A DNA stretch of 64,000 nt from Flavobacterium sp. CF108 (GTDB taxonomy: Bacteria > Bacteroidota > Bacteroidia > Flavobacteriales > Flavobacteriaceae), in NCBI RefSeq assembly GCF_900129795.1, contig NZ_FQWW01000004.1, positions 530,768 through 594,767 of the forward strand, read 5' to 3'. Position 1 is the first letter of the stretch; the number at the start of each line of letters is the position of its first letter. This document shows positions 38,350 to 45,618 of this stretch, piece after piece. The position numbers and the translations under genes are program-made. The notes under the pieces were generated by a model. That model was not told the origin of the DNA. It was given only the letters and a program-made list of their open reading frames with translations, and ran no database searches.

Positions 38350-38859
38350 ATGAATCCAAAACACCCTTCAGAATCGCTGACAATATTAACTGATTTAGTT
38401 TTACCAAGTGAAACAAATCCTTTAAACAATCTTTTTGGCGGCGAATTATTAGCCCGAATGGATCGTGCAGCAAGTATTGCAGCGCGCAGACATTCTCGCC
38501 GAATTGTAGTTACGGCATCTGTAAATCACGTTGCTTTTAACAGGGCAATTTCCCTTGGAAGCGTTGTTACCGTAGAGGCAAAAGTTTCAAGATCATTCAA
38601 AAGTTCTATGGAAGTTTTTATAGACGTTTGGGTTGAAGACCGCGAATCTGGAAACAGAACCAAAGCAAACGAAGCTATTTATACTTTTGTCGCTGTTGAC
38701 GATACCGGAAGACCTGTTGAAGTACCGGCAATTGTTCCTGAAACCGAGTTAGAAATACAACGTTTTGAAGCTGCTTTGCGCCGTAAACAGTTAAGTTTAG
38801 TATTGGCAGGAAAATTAAAGCCTTCTGATGCTACAGAATTAAAGGCTTTATTTTTGTAA
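38350..38859 (+). CDS. Acyl-CoA thioesterase, hotdog fold
   Basis: This 169-residue cytoplasmic enzyme hydrolyses acyl-CoA to free fatty acid and CoA. It shows the hotdog-fold sequence NPLNNLFGGELLARMDRAASIAARRHS with the conserved N and D of YciA/BFIT-type thioesterases, then TASVNHVAFNRAISLGSVVTVEAKV and the SFKSSMEVFIDVWVED strand. It is one domain of normal family length. It is separated from the doxX-like gene by a palindromic repeat and is probably transcribed alone. Chain-length preference cannot be told from sequence. Confidence 0.88.
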   Translation: MNPKHPSESLTILTDLVLPSETNPLNNLFGGELLARMDRAASIAARRHSRRIVVTASVNHVAFNRAISLGSVVTVEAKVSRSFKSSMEVFIDVWVEDRESGNRTKANEAIYTFVAVDDTGRPVEVPAIVPETELEIQRFEAALRRKQLSLVLAGKLKPSDATELKALFL

Positions 38860-39015
38860 TACAAATTGTTACAATTTGAAACAATTTGAAGCAATCAAAC
38901 TTCAAAAAAAGAAGTATTTTTACACATTCTAATTCGCCAAATAAAAATTAGGAAGTTATTCCGCTATTTGGTTTTTGAAAGGCAGAAAATAACAATTTTA
39001 GATATTTAAGAAAAG

Positions 39016-40023
39016 ATGAGTTCAGACAAAGAAGCCAAATTAAAAGCGCTGCAGTTAACGCTTGATAAACTTGACAAAACCTACGGAAAAGGAACCGTAA
39101 TGAAAATGGGCGACAGAGCCATTGTAGAGGTAGAAACGATTTCTTCGGGTTCTCTTGGTGTTGATTTAGCTCTTGGAGTAAATGGATATCCAAAAGGAAG
39201 GATTATTGAAATATACGGGCCAGAATCATCTGGTAAGACTACATTAACATTACATGCAATTGCAGAAGCTCAAAAAGCGGGCGGAATCGCAGCGTTTATT
39301 GATGCGGAACATGCTTTTGATAGAAACTATGCTGAAAAATTGGGCGTTGATATCGAAAACTTAATTATCTCTCAGCCAGACAACGGTGAGCAGGCTTTAG
39401 AAATTGCCGAAAACTTAATTCGTTCTGGAGCTATAGACATTGTCGTAATTGACTCTGTTGCGGCTTTAACGCCAAAAAGTGAGATTGAAGGCGAGATGGG
39501 AGATTCTAAAATGGGTCTGCATGCACGTTTAATGTCTCAGGCTTTAAGAAAATTAACCGGAACAATCAGCAAAACAAATTGTACTGTTTTCTTTATCAAC
39601 CAGCTGCGTGAAAAAATTGGTGTTATGTTCGGAAATCCTGAAACAACAACCGGTGGTAACGCATTAAAATTCTATGCTTCTGTACGTTTAGATATTCGTC
39701 GTTCTTCTCAAATTAAAGATGGTGAAAACGTAATTGGTAACAGAACTAAAGTTAAAATCGTTAAAAACAAAGTGGCGCCGCCTTTTAAAACTGCCGAATT
39801 TGACATTATGTACGGAGAAGGAGTTTCTAAAACAGGTGAAATTCTTGACTTAGCAGTTGAATTTGAAATCGTTAAAAAAGCAGGATCTTGGTTTAGCTAT
39901 GGAGACACTAAATTAGGTCAGGGTCGTGATGCTGTAAAAGCTTTAATTAAAGACAATCCAGAATTAGCTGATGAATTAGAAGTTAAAATTAAAGCTCACA
40001 TCAAAGAATTAGCTGATGCTTAA
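39016..40023 (+). CDS. recA: RecA recombinase
   Basis: This 335-residue recombinase binds single-stranded DNA, drives homologous pairing and strand exchange, and stimulates LexA-type autocleavage. Walker A is GPESSGKTT (68-76). Walker B is [12 protein letters not shown]. Loop L1 ([26 protein letters not shown]) and L2 ([37 protein letters not shown]) are intact. The C-terminus is short and lacks a long acidic tail. Upstream, 38860-39015 is AT-rich with a repeated caatttgaa; no clear SOS box was identified. A strong terminator follows at 40063-40097. Confidence 0.97.
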   Translation: MSSDKEAKLKALQLTLDKLDKTYGKGTVMKMGDRAIVEVETISSGSLGVDLALGVNGYPKGRIIEIYGPESSGKTTLTLHAIAEAQKAGGIAAFIDAEHAFDRNYAEKLGVDIENLIISQPDNGEQALEIAENLIRSGAIDIVVIDSVAALTPKSEIEGEMGDSKMGLHARLMSQALRKLTGTISKTNCTVFFINQLREKIGVMFGNPETTTGGNALKFYASVRLDIRRSSQIKDGENVIGNRTKVKIVKNKVAPPFKTAEFDIMYGEGVSKTGEILDLAVEFEIVKKAGSWFSYGDTKLGQGRDAVKALIKDNPELADELEVKIKAHIKELADA

Positions 40024-40062
40024 AAATTTAAAAAGTACTTAAAAATCAATACTTTATATTCT

Positions 40063-40097
40063 AAACCCGGGAGATTTAAAATCTTCCGGGTTTTTTA
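40063..40097 (+). terminator. recA terminator
   Basis: The stem aacccgg ... ccgggtt has an inner agat/atct pairing and is followed by a T-run (40090-40096), 39 nt after the recA stop. Confidence 0.85.
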
Positions 40098-40213
40098 TTT
40101 GAAAAAAAATTTAAAAAAGACGCAACCTTTTTGTAACTCCTTCATCTATTGAAATAGACATAATGTTTAATTGGTATTGGCCATAAATACACAGTTCAAC
40201 ATTTTTTTTATAA

Positions 40214-40277
40214 TAAATTTGGTTGGTTGATTCATTAAAAGTCCGTTAGTTTCTCTCATGGTTCTAACGGGTTTTTA
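40214..40277 (+). ncRNA. Possible very short transcript ending in a terminator hairpin
   Basis: TAAATTTG (40214-40221) matches the -7 consensus. About 20 nt later a hairpin, ccgttag (40243-40249) with ctaacgg (40264-40270), is followed by gtttttactgtttttt. No ORF lies between. This is either a very short RNA or a stand-alone terminator. No matching -33 TTG was found at the usual spacing. Confidence 0.3.
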
Positions 40278-40399
40278 CTGTTTTTTGAAAAAAAATTCAG
40301 CAGCTGATATAACCTTTTTACTTTTTTTCGGTCTAAGATATTATGACGCTAACCTGAGTTTACCCAAACTCCTTATTATCAAGCCATAAATATTTAACC

Positions 40400-40504
40400 A
40401 TGAAAGAAAAAAGAGAAATGCTGAGGAGTAGAAAACGAAAGAAAACCAAATTAAAAATTAAAAAAATATTGCGTTTTATCTCAGAGAAAATAATTCATCG
40501 ATAA
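40400..40504 (+). CDS. Tiny, highly basic peptide (34 aa)
   Basis: The ATG-initiated frame at 40400 encodes MKEKREMLRSRKRKKTKLKI and ends KKILRFISEKIIHR. About half the residues are Lys or Arg, with no cysteine and one short hydrophobic patch. A good terminator (40543-40577) follows 38 nt after the stop and another lies before it, so it sits in its own small interval. It could be a nucleic-acid-binding microprotein or a chance ORF in AT-rich DNA. No Shine-Dalgarno site is visible, which is normal for this phylum. Confidence 0.35.
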   Translation: MKEKREMLRSRKRKKTKLKIKKILRFISEKIIHR

Positions 40505-40542
40505 GCTTTTTGAATATAAACGGGGGTTTTTATTTCGAAAGA

Positions 40543-40577
40543 AAACCCGGCAAGTGTAAAATCCTGCCGGGTTTGTT
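40543..40577. terminator. Terminator between convergent units
   Basis: aaacccggca (40543-40552) pairs with tgccgggttt (40565-40574). T-rich sequence follows on both strands, so it can serve both the small plus-strand interval and the minus-strand PlsC gene. Confidence 0.75.
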
Positions 40578-40588
40578 ATTTATTTTAA

Positions 40589-41344
40589 CTACTCTTTTAA
40601 ATCTTTCTTTTTGAACTCCAGTAAACCTTTATAAATCACTTGTCTTACAGTTTCTCTCAGTTCTTTTCTGTGATCAAGTGTTATACCGCTTGTTTCTAAA
40701 AAAGGGAGGATTTTACCTCGCATTTTCCCTGGACTTCCGCTTAAAAAAGTATACGAAAAACGTTCTTTATTATCGGCAAAAACAATGGGCACTATAGGAA
40801 TTTGGTGCTCAATTGCTAATCGAAAAGCGCCGTCTTTAAACTCGTCCAGCAAAATAGATTCGTCGTCTGGAACTCCGCCTTCAGGAAAAATACAAATACT
40901 TAAACCTTGATTTAAACGATCTTGTGCACGTTTAAAAACTTCATTTTTACTTTTTGAAGAGCTTCTGTCTACCAAAATACAGGTTCTTTTATAGAAAAAT
41001 CCAAATAGCGGAATCTTCACAAGCTCTTTCTTTCCAACAAAAACAAACGGGTTTTTTATAATAGCAAGCATCAGCATAATATCCGTCATTGAAGTATGAT
41101 TTGCGACAATCATATAACTCTTATTTCTGATAAGCTTTTGTTCGCGTTTTACTTTGTAATAAAAACCCATCCCGAAAAGGATAAATTTAGCCCAAATGCG
41201 GGCCATTTTAAAAAAATAAGGGTATCCTCTCTCTGAGATAATAGAAATCAGTAAAAACGGCAGCATAATCAATATTGGAACCGCCATTAAAACGTAAAAC
41301 CAAATGCGCCAAATAATCCAAAAAACAATCTTTAATCCTTTCAT
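40589..41344 (-). CDS. PlsC-type 1-acyl-glycerol-3-phosphate acyltransferase
   Basis: This 251-residue membrane-associated enzyme of phospholipid synthesis transfers an acyl chain to 1-acyl-glycerol-3-phosphate to make phosphatidate. Motif I is NHTSMTD (H83, D88; HX4D). FPEGGVPDD (from residue 153) is motif III, with the EG pair. VPIVPIVFADN-like sequence (IPIVPIVF) is motif IV. A hydrophobic N-terminal segment (about 9-34) anchors it to the inner membrane. A TACATTTG box at 41350-41357 stands 5 nt upstream of the ATG, so its leader may be extremely short. An acyltransferase acting on other lysolipids, such as ornithine lipids, cannot be excluded. Confidence 0.85.
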   Translation of the reverse strand: MKGLKIVFWIIWRIWFYVLMAVPILIMLPFLLISIISERGYPYFFKMARIWAKFILFGMGFYYKVKREQKLIRNKSYMIVANHTSMTDIMLMLAIIKNPFVFVGKKELVKIPLFGFFYKRTCILVDRSSSKSKNEVFKRAQDRLNQGLSICIFPEGGVPDDESILLDEFKDGAFRLAIEHQIPIVPIVFADNKERFSYTFLSGSPGKMRGKILPFLETSGITLDHRKELRETVRQVIYKGLLEFKKKDLKE

Positions 41345-41349
41345 GGTTT

Positions 41350-41357
41350 CAAATGTA
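41350..41357 (-). promoter_or_regulatory. -7 element 5 nt before the PlsC start
   Basis: TACATTTG on the minus strand matches TAnnTTTG and ends 5 nt before the ATG at 41344. No good -33 TTG was found at 17-23 nt. Confidence 0.4.
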
Positions 41358-41390
41358 AGAAAACCGAAATGAATTTTTATAAAGAATTTG

Positions 41391-41503
41391 TTTTACCGCA
41401 AAGTCTTTAGGTTTTTAACCCAAAGTACGCAAAGGTTTTTCGCAAAGGAAAGAAGTTATTTTTTTAAGATTTGCTTTGCAATAAGTTCACAAAGCTTTAT
41501 CTA
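41391..41503. repeat. Left arm of the inverted repeat around the GxxExxY gene
   Basis: Read as reverse complement, this arm (tagataaagctttgtgaac ... cttctttcc ... gcgaaaaacctttgcgtac ... ctttgcggtaaaa) aligns along its whole length with the arm at 41965-42110. It overlaps the stop codon of the GxxExxY gene by 3 nt. Confidence 0.85.
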
Positions 41504-41878
41504 TAAGTTGTTTATGACTCTTCTTATTCCGTTTTTCAAGAGGCTTTCATTGAAATTTACAAGTAAGCCTAGTTTATAATTTCCTAGTTTTAAATAGGTT
41601 AAAGTTTGTGCCAAATGGTTAACGGTGAGTGATTCTACAGTTTTTATTTCGATTAAAAACTTGTTCTCTACAAGCAAATCAATTCGGTATCCACAATCAA
41701 GCTTCACTTCTTCAAAAACCAATGGTAAAGCTTTCTCTTTTTCTACTAGAAATCCTCGCTGTGTAATTTTGTAAAACAAGCATTCTTTATAAACATTCTC
41801 TAATAAACCTGGACCAAGTTTTTTATGAATTTCAATAGCAATTCCAATTATAATATTTGATATTTCGTTTTCTGTCAT
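41501..41878 (-). CDS. GxxExxY-family protein (PD-(D/E)XK-like)
   Basis: This 125-residue protein has the defining GLLENVY (GxxExxY) motif after KKLGP. A nuclease-like core follows: GYRIDLLVENKFLIEIK (D, then E-x-K) and QTLTYLKL. The family is placed in the PD-(D/E)XK superfamily (PF13366-like), but no activity is established. I chose ATG 41878 (MTENEISN, the usual family start). In-frame TTG 41893 and ATG 41890 lie in or beside a promoter whose -7 box is at 41898-41891, so they would be upstream of transcription. The gene fills almost exactly the 461-bp space between two arms of an inverted repeat, with its promoter inside, which suggests a self-contained movable cassette. No toxin, antitoxin or methylase partner is present. 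Confidence 0.85.
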   Translation of the reverse strand: MTENEISNIIIGIAIEIHKKLGPGLLENVYKECLFYKITQRGFLVEKEKALPLVFEEVKLDCGYRIDLLVENKFLIEIKTVESLTVNHLAQTLTYLKLGNYKLGLLVNFNESLLKNGIRRVINNL

Positions 41879-41890
41879 ATTAAAAAACAT

Positions 41891-41924
41891 CAAATTTATA
41901 AATATATTCTTATAATTAACGCAA
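41891..41924 (-). promoter_or_regulatory. Promoter of the GxxExxY gene, inside the inverted repeat
   Basis: On the minus strand TTG (41924-41922), a 23-nt spacer and TAAATTTG (41898-41891) match the Bacteroidetes consensus at the long end of its spacing. The leader to ATG 41878 would be about 7 nt. Confidence 0.5.
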
Positions 41925-41964
41925 TAATCTTAACTCTAAAAGATTTAAAAATATTAATCCTTCT

Positions 41965-42110
41965 AGACAAAGCTTTGCGAACTCATTGCAAAGCAAATCT
42001 CAAAAAAAACAACTTCTTTCCGTTGCGAAAAACCTTCGCGCACTTTGCGTTAAAAGCGCCAAAGAACTTCCAAACTTTAAGCAAAATCTTCGTGTGCTTT
42101 GCGGTTAAAA
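41965..42110. repeat. Right arm of the inverted repeat around the GxxExxY gene
   Basis: This arm (tagacaaagctttgcgaac ... aaagcaaatct ... cttctttcc ... gcgaaaaaccttcgcgcac ... ctttgcggttaaaa) is the inverted partner of 41391-41503. It carries about 30 extra bases near its outer end, themselves another variant of the ctttgcg motif. It ends 44 nt before trpS. Confidence 0.85.
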
Positions 42111-42154
42111 AAAACATCACGACCTTTGTAGTTAAAGAATAAGAAAAAACGAGA

Positions 42155-43129
42155 ATGGCAAAAATACTTACTGGTGTTCAGAGTACTGGAACGCCACACT
42201 TAGGCAATCTATTGGGAGCTATTATCCCTGCAATTGAATTATCGAATAATCCAGCAAATGAATCATTTTTGTTTATTGCTGATTTACACTCGATTACACA
42301 AATTAAAGATGGTAAAACATTAAGAGAAAACACGTATAGCACTGCTGCAGCATGGCTTGCTTGTGGTTTAAATCCAGATAAAGTTACCTTCTACAGACAA
42401 TCTGATGTGACTCAAACTGCTGAATTGACCTGGTATTTAAGCTGTTTTTTTCCTTACCAAAGATTGACTTTGGCACATTCTTTCAAAGATAAATCGGATC
42501 GTTTAGCAGATGTAAATGCTGGACTTTTCACCTATCCGATGTTAATGGCTGCTGATATTTTATTGTATGATGCAGAGTTTGTTCCTGTTGGAAAAGATCA
42601 AGAGCAGCATATAGAAATTACACGTGATGTCGCTTCGCGCTTCAATCATCAAATGGGAGAAACATTTGTACTTCCAGAAGCCAAAATTCAGGAAGAAGGC
42701 AAATTGATTCCGGGAACAAATGGCGGAAAAATGAGTAAATCTGCCAACAATATTATCAATATTTTCCTTGATGATAAAGTGTTACGCAAACAGATTATGA
42801 GCATTGAAACAGACAGCACACCACTTGAAGAACCAAAAAACCCTGATACCTGCAACGCTTTCGCCATATATGCTTTACTGGCAAATGAAACTCAGATAGC
42901 CGAAATGAGAGCCAATTACCTTGGTGGAAATTACGGTTACGGTCATGCAAAACAAGCTCTTTTTGAATTGATTACAGAGAAATTTAAAACTGAAAGAGAA
43001 AAATATAATTACTACATGAACAACCTTGACGAAGTAGATGCTCTTTTGAAAAAAGGTGCTGCAAAAGCTTCTGTCATTGCTGATGGAGTTTTAGCAAAAG
43101 TTCGGGAAGTTCTTGGATTTGAGAAATAA
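42155..43129 (+). CDS. trpS: Tryptophanyl-tRNA synthetase
   Basis: This 324-residue class I aminoacyl-tRNA synthetase charges tRNA-Trp. The HIGH-type motif is TGTPHLGN (residues 11-18) and the KMSKS loop is GGKMSKSANN (K192-S196). FLFIADLHSIT and PMLMAADILLYDAEFVPVGKDQEQHIEITRD are the usual Trp-enzyme signatures. Length is normal. The upstream spacer is occupied by the right arm of the GxxExxY inverted repeat, so the promoter may lie in or beside that arm. A terminator follows at 43164-43197. Confidence 0.97.
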   Translation: MAKILTGVQSTGTPHLGNLLGAIIPAIELSNNPANESFLFIADLHSITQIKDGKTLRENTYSTAAAWLACGLNPDKVTFYRQSDVTQTAELTWYLSCFFPYQRLTLAHSFKDKSDRLADVNAGLFTYPMLMAADILLYDAEFVPVGKDQEQHIEITRDVASRFNHQMGETFVLPEAKIQEEGKLIPGTNGGKMSKSANNIINIFLDDKVLRKQIMSIETDSTPLEEPKNPDTCNAFAIYALLANETQIAEMRANYLGGNYGYGHAKQALFELITEKFKTEREKYNYYMNNLDEVDALLKKGAAKASVIADGVLAKVREVLGFEK

Positions 43130-43439
43130 CACTATTAGTCTAAACGGTTAAATTATCTTCTTTAAAAAAAGTCTGTTATCTAATAGGCTTTTTTTTATCA
43201 TTAAATTTAATAAAAATAAGAATAATCTTAATTTTTATGTTTCTTTAAATTAAAAAACAAATTACATTTTTAAGTCCTGAATATCAGTAAAATATTACAT
43301 ATTATTTAAATATAAAATTTAGATAATTTCGTAATAAATGCAAAAAATTTATAAATTTTTTCTTAAATAAATAATGTATTTCAACATTGTTGTAAACTAA
43401 ATACTATATTTATCGTTCAAATCTATAAATTTTTAACCT
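43130..43439. other. AT-rich intergenic region after trpS
   Basis: This 310-bp gap holds the trpS terminator and then about 240 bp of very AT-rich DNA before the propeller lipoprotein gene. A near match to the -7 box (TATATTTA) lies about 30 nt before its ATG. No other feature was seen. Confidence 0.5.
43164..43197 (+). terminator. trpS terminator
   Basis: aaaaaaagtctgtta pairs, with G-T wobbles, with taataggcttttttt and ends in a T-run. Confidence 0.65.
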
Positions 43440-44543
43440 ATGAAAAAAATCCAAATTTTAGTAGCCTCAATTGTTTTAACTGCTTTTACTGCATGTACAA
43501 GTGATGTAGAAAACGAACAAACCGCATCAACTGCAAAAAGTAAATCTGCTGCAAAATCTGCCTTGGTTAATCCCACTGTTTATGCAGCAGGTTATGGTCG
43601 ATCGTCTTGGGCAACACAAACCACTTCTACAATATGGACAGATGGCACAGCATTTGACCTTACAGACGGCGTTAACGTAGGATCTGCATGGTCTGTTTTT
43701 AAAGAAGGTACTTATGTATATGTTCTAACAAAAGAATATAGCCCAACAGGAGGTCCAACTATATCTAAAGTGTGGAGAAATAATGTCTTATTGTACACTT
43801 TACCAACGAGTGGATCTACACATCCAAGCTCACTATTTGTTTCGGGAGGTATTGTATATGTAGCCGGTACTGAATTTGGAGGCCCTAAATCGATAGCAAA
43901 ACTTTGGACTAATGGAGTTCCTTTAAACTTAACTGATGGAACCTACAATGCTGAAGCTAATTCAGTTTATGTAAGTGGAGGCAGTATATATGTTGCTGGT
44001 AATGAAGATTCATCAACAGGAAAAAATATCGTGAAAGTATGGAAAAAAACAGGAACAACTGTAACTCCTTCTATTATTTCAAATACAAGTTATAACAGCT
44101 ATGGAAAAGCAGTATTTGTAGTAGGAACCGATGTTTATGTTGGTGGAAAACAATCTACAACTACAAGCAGTTATAGTTCTAAAGCAACGGTTTGGAAAAA
44201 CGGTGTAGCAACATTTTTAACAGATGGTGCTTACGATTCTAGTGTAAACTCTGTTTTTGTTGCTGGTGTAAATGTATATGCCGCAGGATACAAATATAAT
44301 GGCACAAATAGTTCAGCTCTGGCTTGGAAAAATACTGTCGTTACGCAATTATCTGTTGGAAACAATAATGGATTTGCATATTCTGTTTTTGCTTACGGAA
44401 ATGATGTTTATATAGGTGGAATTGAGCAAAATCCAAGTTTTAGTAACGCAGTAAATGTTGGTAAAATTTGGAAAAATGGGGTAGAGTATTTTACGACTAG
44501 TCAAGACTATTACCATAACATTACTTCTATTTACGTTCAATAA
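43440..44543 (+). CDS. Lipoprotein, predicted seven-bladed beta-propeller
   Basis: This 367-residue protein has a lipoprotein signal (MKKIQILVASIVLTAFTAC, Cys19) and a Ser/Ala/Lys-rich linker. It then shows seven degenerate repeats of 44-49 residues. Each starts with a V-Y-x-x-G strand (VYAAG 47, VYVLT 93, VYVAG 139, IYVAG 183, VYVGG 232, VYAAG 279, VYIGG 323), followed by a W-K-N-G turn (VWRNN, LWTNG, VWKKT, VWKNG, AWKNT, IWKNG), then LTDG-like and S-V-F-V segments. Seven blades and closing strands at both ends (TVYAAGY, SIYVQ) suggest a closed propeller. No known domain name or catalytic motif is recognised, so ligand binding or adhesion is only a guess. It is transcribed alone. Confidence 0.8.
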   Translation: MKKIQILVASIVLTAFTACTSDVENEQTASTAKSKSAAKSALVNPTVYAAGYGRSSWATQTTSTIWTDGTAFDLTDGVNVGSAWSVFKEGTYVYVLTKEYSPTGGPTISKVWRNNVLLYTLPTSGSTHPSSLFVSGGIVYVAGTEFGGPKSIAKLWTNGVPLNLTDGTYNAEANSVYVSGGSIYVAGNEDSSTGKNIVKVWKKTGTTVTPSIISNTSYNSYGKAVFVVGTDVYVGGKQSTTTSSYSSKATVWKNGVATFLTDGAYDSSVNSVFVAGVNVYAAGYKYNGTNSSALAWKNTVVTQLSVGNNNGFAYSVFAYGNDVYIGGIEQNPSFSNAVNVGKIWKNGVEYFTTSQDYYHNITSIYVQ

Positions 44544-44561
44544 TTAGATTTAAAAAAATTC

Positions 44562-44592
44562 AAAAGCCGATTTAAAACTATCGGCTTTTTTA
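44562..44592. terminator. Bidirectional terminator
   Basis: aaaagccgat (44562-44571) pairs with atcggctttt (44580-44589), with a T-run on the plus strand and an A-run on its other side. It lies between two convergent genes. Confidence 0.8.
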
Positions 44593-44603
44593 TATAAATT
44601 TCT

Positions 44604-45464
44604 TTAAGCTCTTCCTAATCTGGCCAATAATAAAATCAATCGTAATACAACGATGATAATAACAACTATAGACCAAGTAGACATTCCACCGGAAGAACTG
44701 CCGCTGCTATATTCTTTTTCATTCGCAGCGTCGATTCTGTCTTTGTGAGATCGTATTGAATTGCTTAATTCATAATCTATTGGTTTATAATTAACCATTG
44801 AAGACACCATTGGTTCTATAAACTCATTCCTTACACCTGCGTTAACAATTGAACCAGACATTTTACTATAAATTGCCCTGATTTTCTTGTCGTTTTCTTC
44901 AGATCTAAAATGAGAAAGCAAAGTGTAAAAGCTTCTATATTTTATAAATTCAATTGTTTCAGCACCCGATGATAAAGAAGGATTTTCATCAAATTTATTT
45001 ACAACAAAATCAAGTTTTGTACTCACCTTTTGACTCAAGCTGTCTAATGAATTTTGGGGCAGATATTCTTTAACATTCAAAAGATCATCAATAACATCAA
45101 ATTTATTCTGCGCTATATTTTGATTGAAAAAAGCATCTAAATCTTTAGATAAAAATCTGTCTATAAACGATTTAATATTTTCTTCATTCACAGAAACAGA
45201 ATAATCTGTAATGAATCTGTTTCGGGAATAATTTTTTCTGGCAAAGAAATTATAAAGGATTCGATTATTCGAAATAAACAAAATCTCTTTTGGAAATTCG
45301 TTAAATGCAGTGATCAAATTTTCTGCAAGATTTGGGTCTAAATTTGGGGTTTGAGATCGCTCAATTTCAAATTGCTTCCTGACTTTTTCGGAGTCTTCTG
45401 TGCTGAATCCGCTTCGGTTTTCTTTATAAATCCCAGCGTTTTCAATTAGTTCTATTATATTCAT
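44604..45464 (-). CDS. Uncharacterised protein with a C-terminal membrane anchor
   Basis: This 286-residue protein has no signal peptide. It is a largely helical, charged cytoplasmic-type domain with repeated FIDRFLSKDLDAFFNQNIAQ and FDENPSLSSGAETIEFIKYRSFYTLLSHF segments. A Ser/Gly linker (SSGSSSGGMS) is followed by one hydrophobic segment at about 263-282 (WSIVVIIIVVLRLILLLARL). That is the layout of a tail-anchored membrane protein. No family is recognised. A TATTTTTG box (45485-45492, minus strand) lies 20 nt upstream. It is flanked by a shared terminator on one side and dprA on the other, with no obvious partner. Confidence 0.7.
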   Translation of the reverse strand: MNIIELIENAGIYKENRSGFSTEDSEKVRKQFEIERSQTPNLDPNLAENLITAFNEFPKEILFISNNRILYNFFARKNYSRNRFITDYSVSVNEENIKSFIDRFLSKDLDAFFNQNIAQNKFDVIDDLLNVKEYLPQNSLDSLSQKVSTKLDFVVNKFDENPSLSSGAETIEFIKYRSFYTLLSHFRSEENDKKIRAIYSKMSGSIVNAGVRNEFIEPMVSSMVNYKPIDYELSNSIRSHKDRIDAANEKEYSSGSSSGGMSTWSIVVIIIVVLRLILLLARLGRA

Positions 45465-45484
45465 TTTTAAGGTTTTTGGTAGAA

Positions 45485-45492
45485 CAAAAATA
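45485..45492 (-). promoter_or_regulatory. -7 element upstream of the tail-anchored protein gene
   Basis: TATTTTTG on the minus strand matches TAnnTTTG, 20 nt before the ATG. No -33 TTG is visible at normal spacing. Confidence 0.35.
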
Positions 45493-45618
45493 TACTTTTA
45501 TTACACTTTGCCTAATTTATTTTGGCATAAATGTTAAATAATTAAATATAATTTACATTGAATTAATATTTAAGATATCTGGAATTTAAATATGAAATTT
45601 CTTTATTGATATTACACA

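Larger units (their letters stand above)
40024..40588. other. Intergenic region with terminators and a tiny ORF
   Basis: This 565-bp gap between recA and the convergent PlsC gene contains the recA terminator, an orphan -7-like element with a second terminator hairpin (40214-40277), a 34-codon basic ORF (40400-40504) and a third terminator (40543-40577). Each is listed separately. Confidence 0.6.

Noticed and set aside
41388..41579. 63-codon plus-strand ORF near the GxxExxY gene
   Set aside because: It lies in the left inverted-repeat arm and antisense to the gene end, with no family features.
41501..41878. GxxExxY gene as a restriction endonuclease
   Set aside because: Only the PD-(D/E)XK-like core is visible; no methylase or specificity gene is adjacent, so a restriction role is unsupported.
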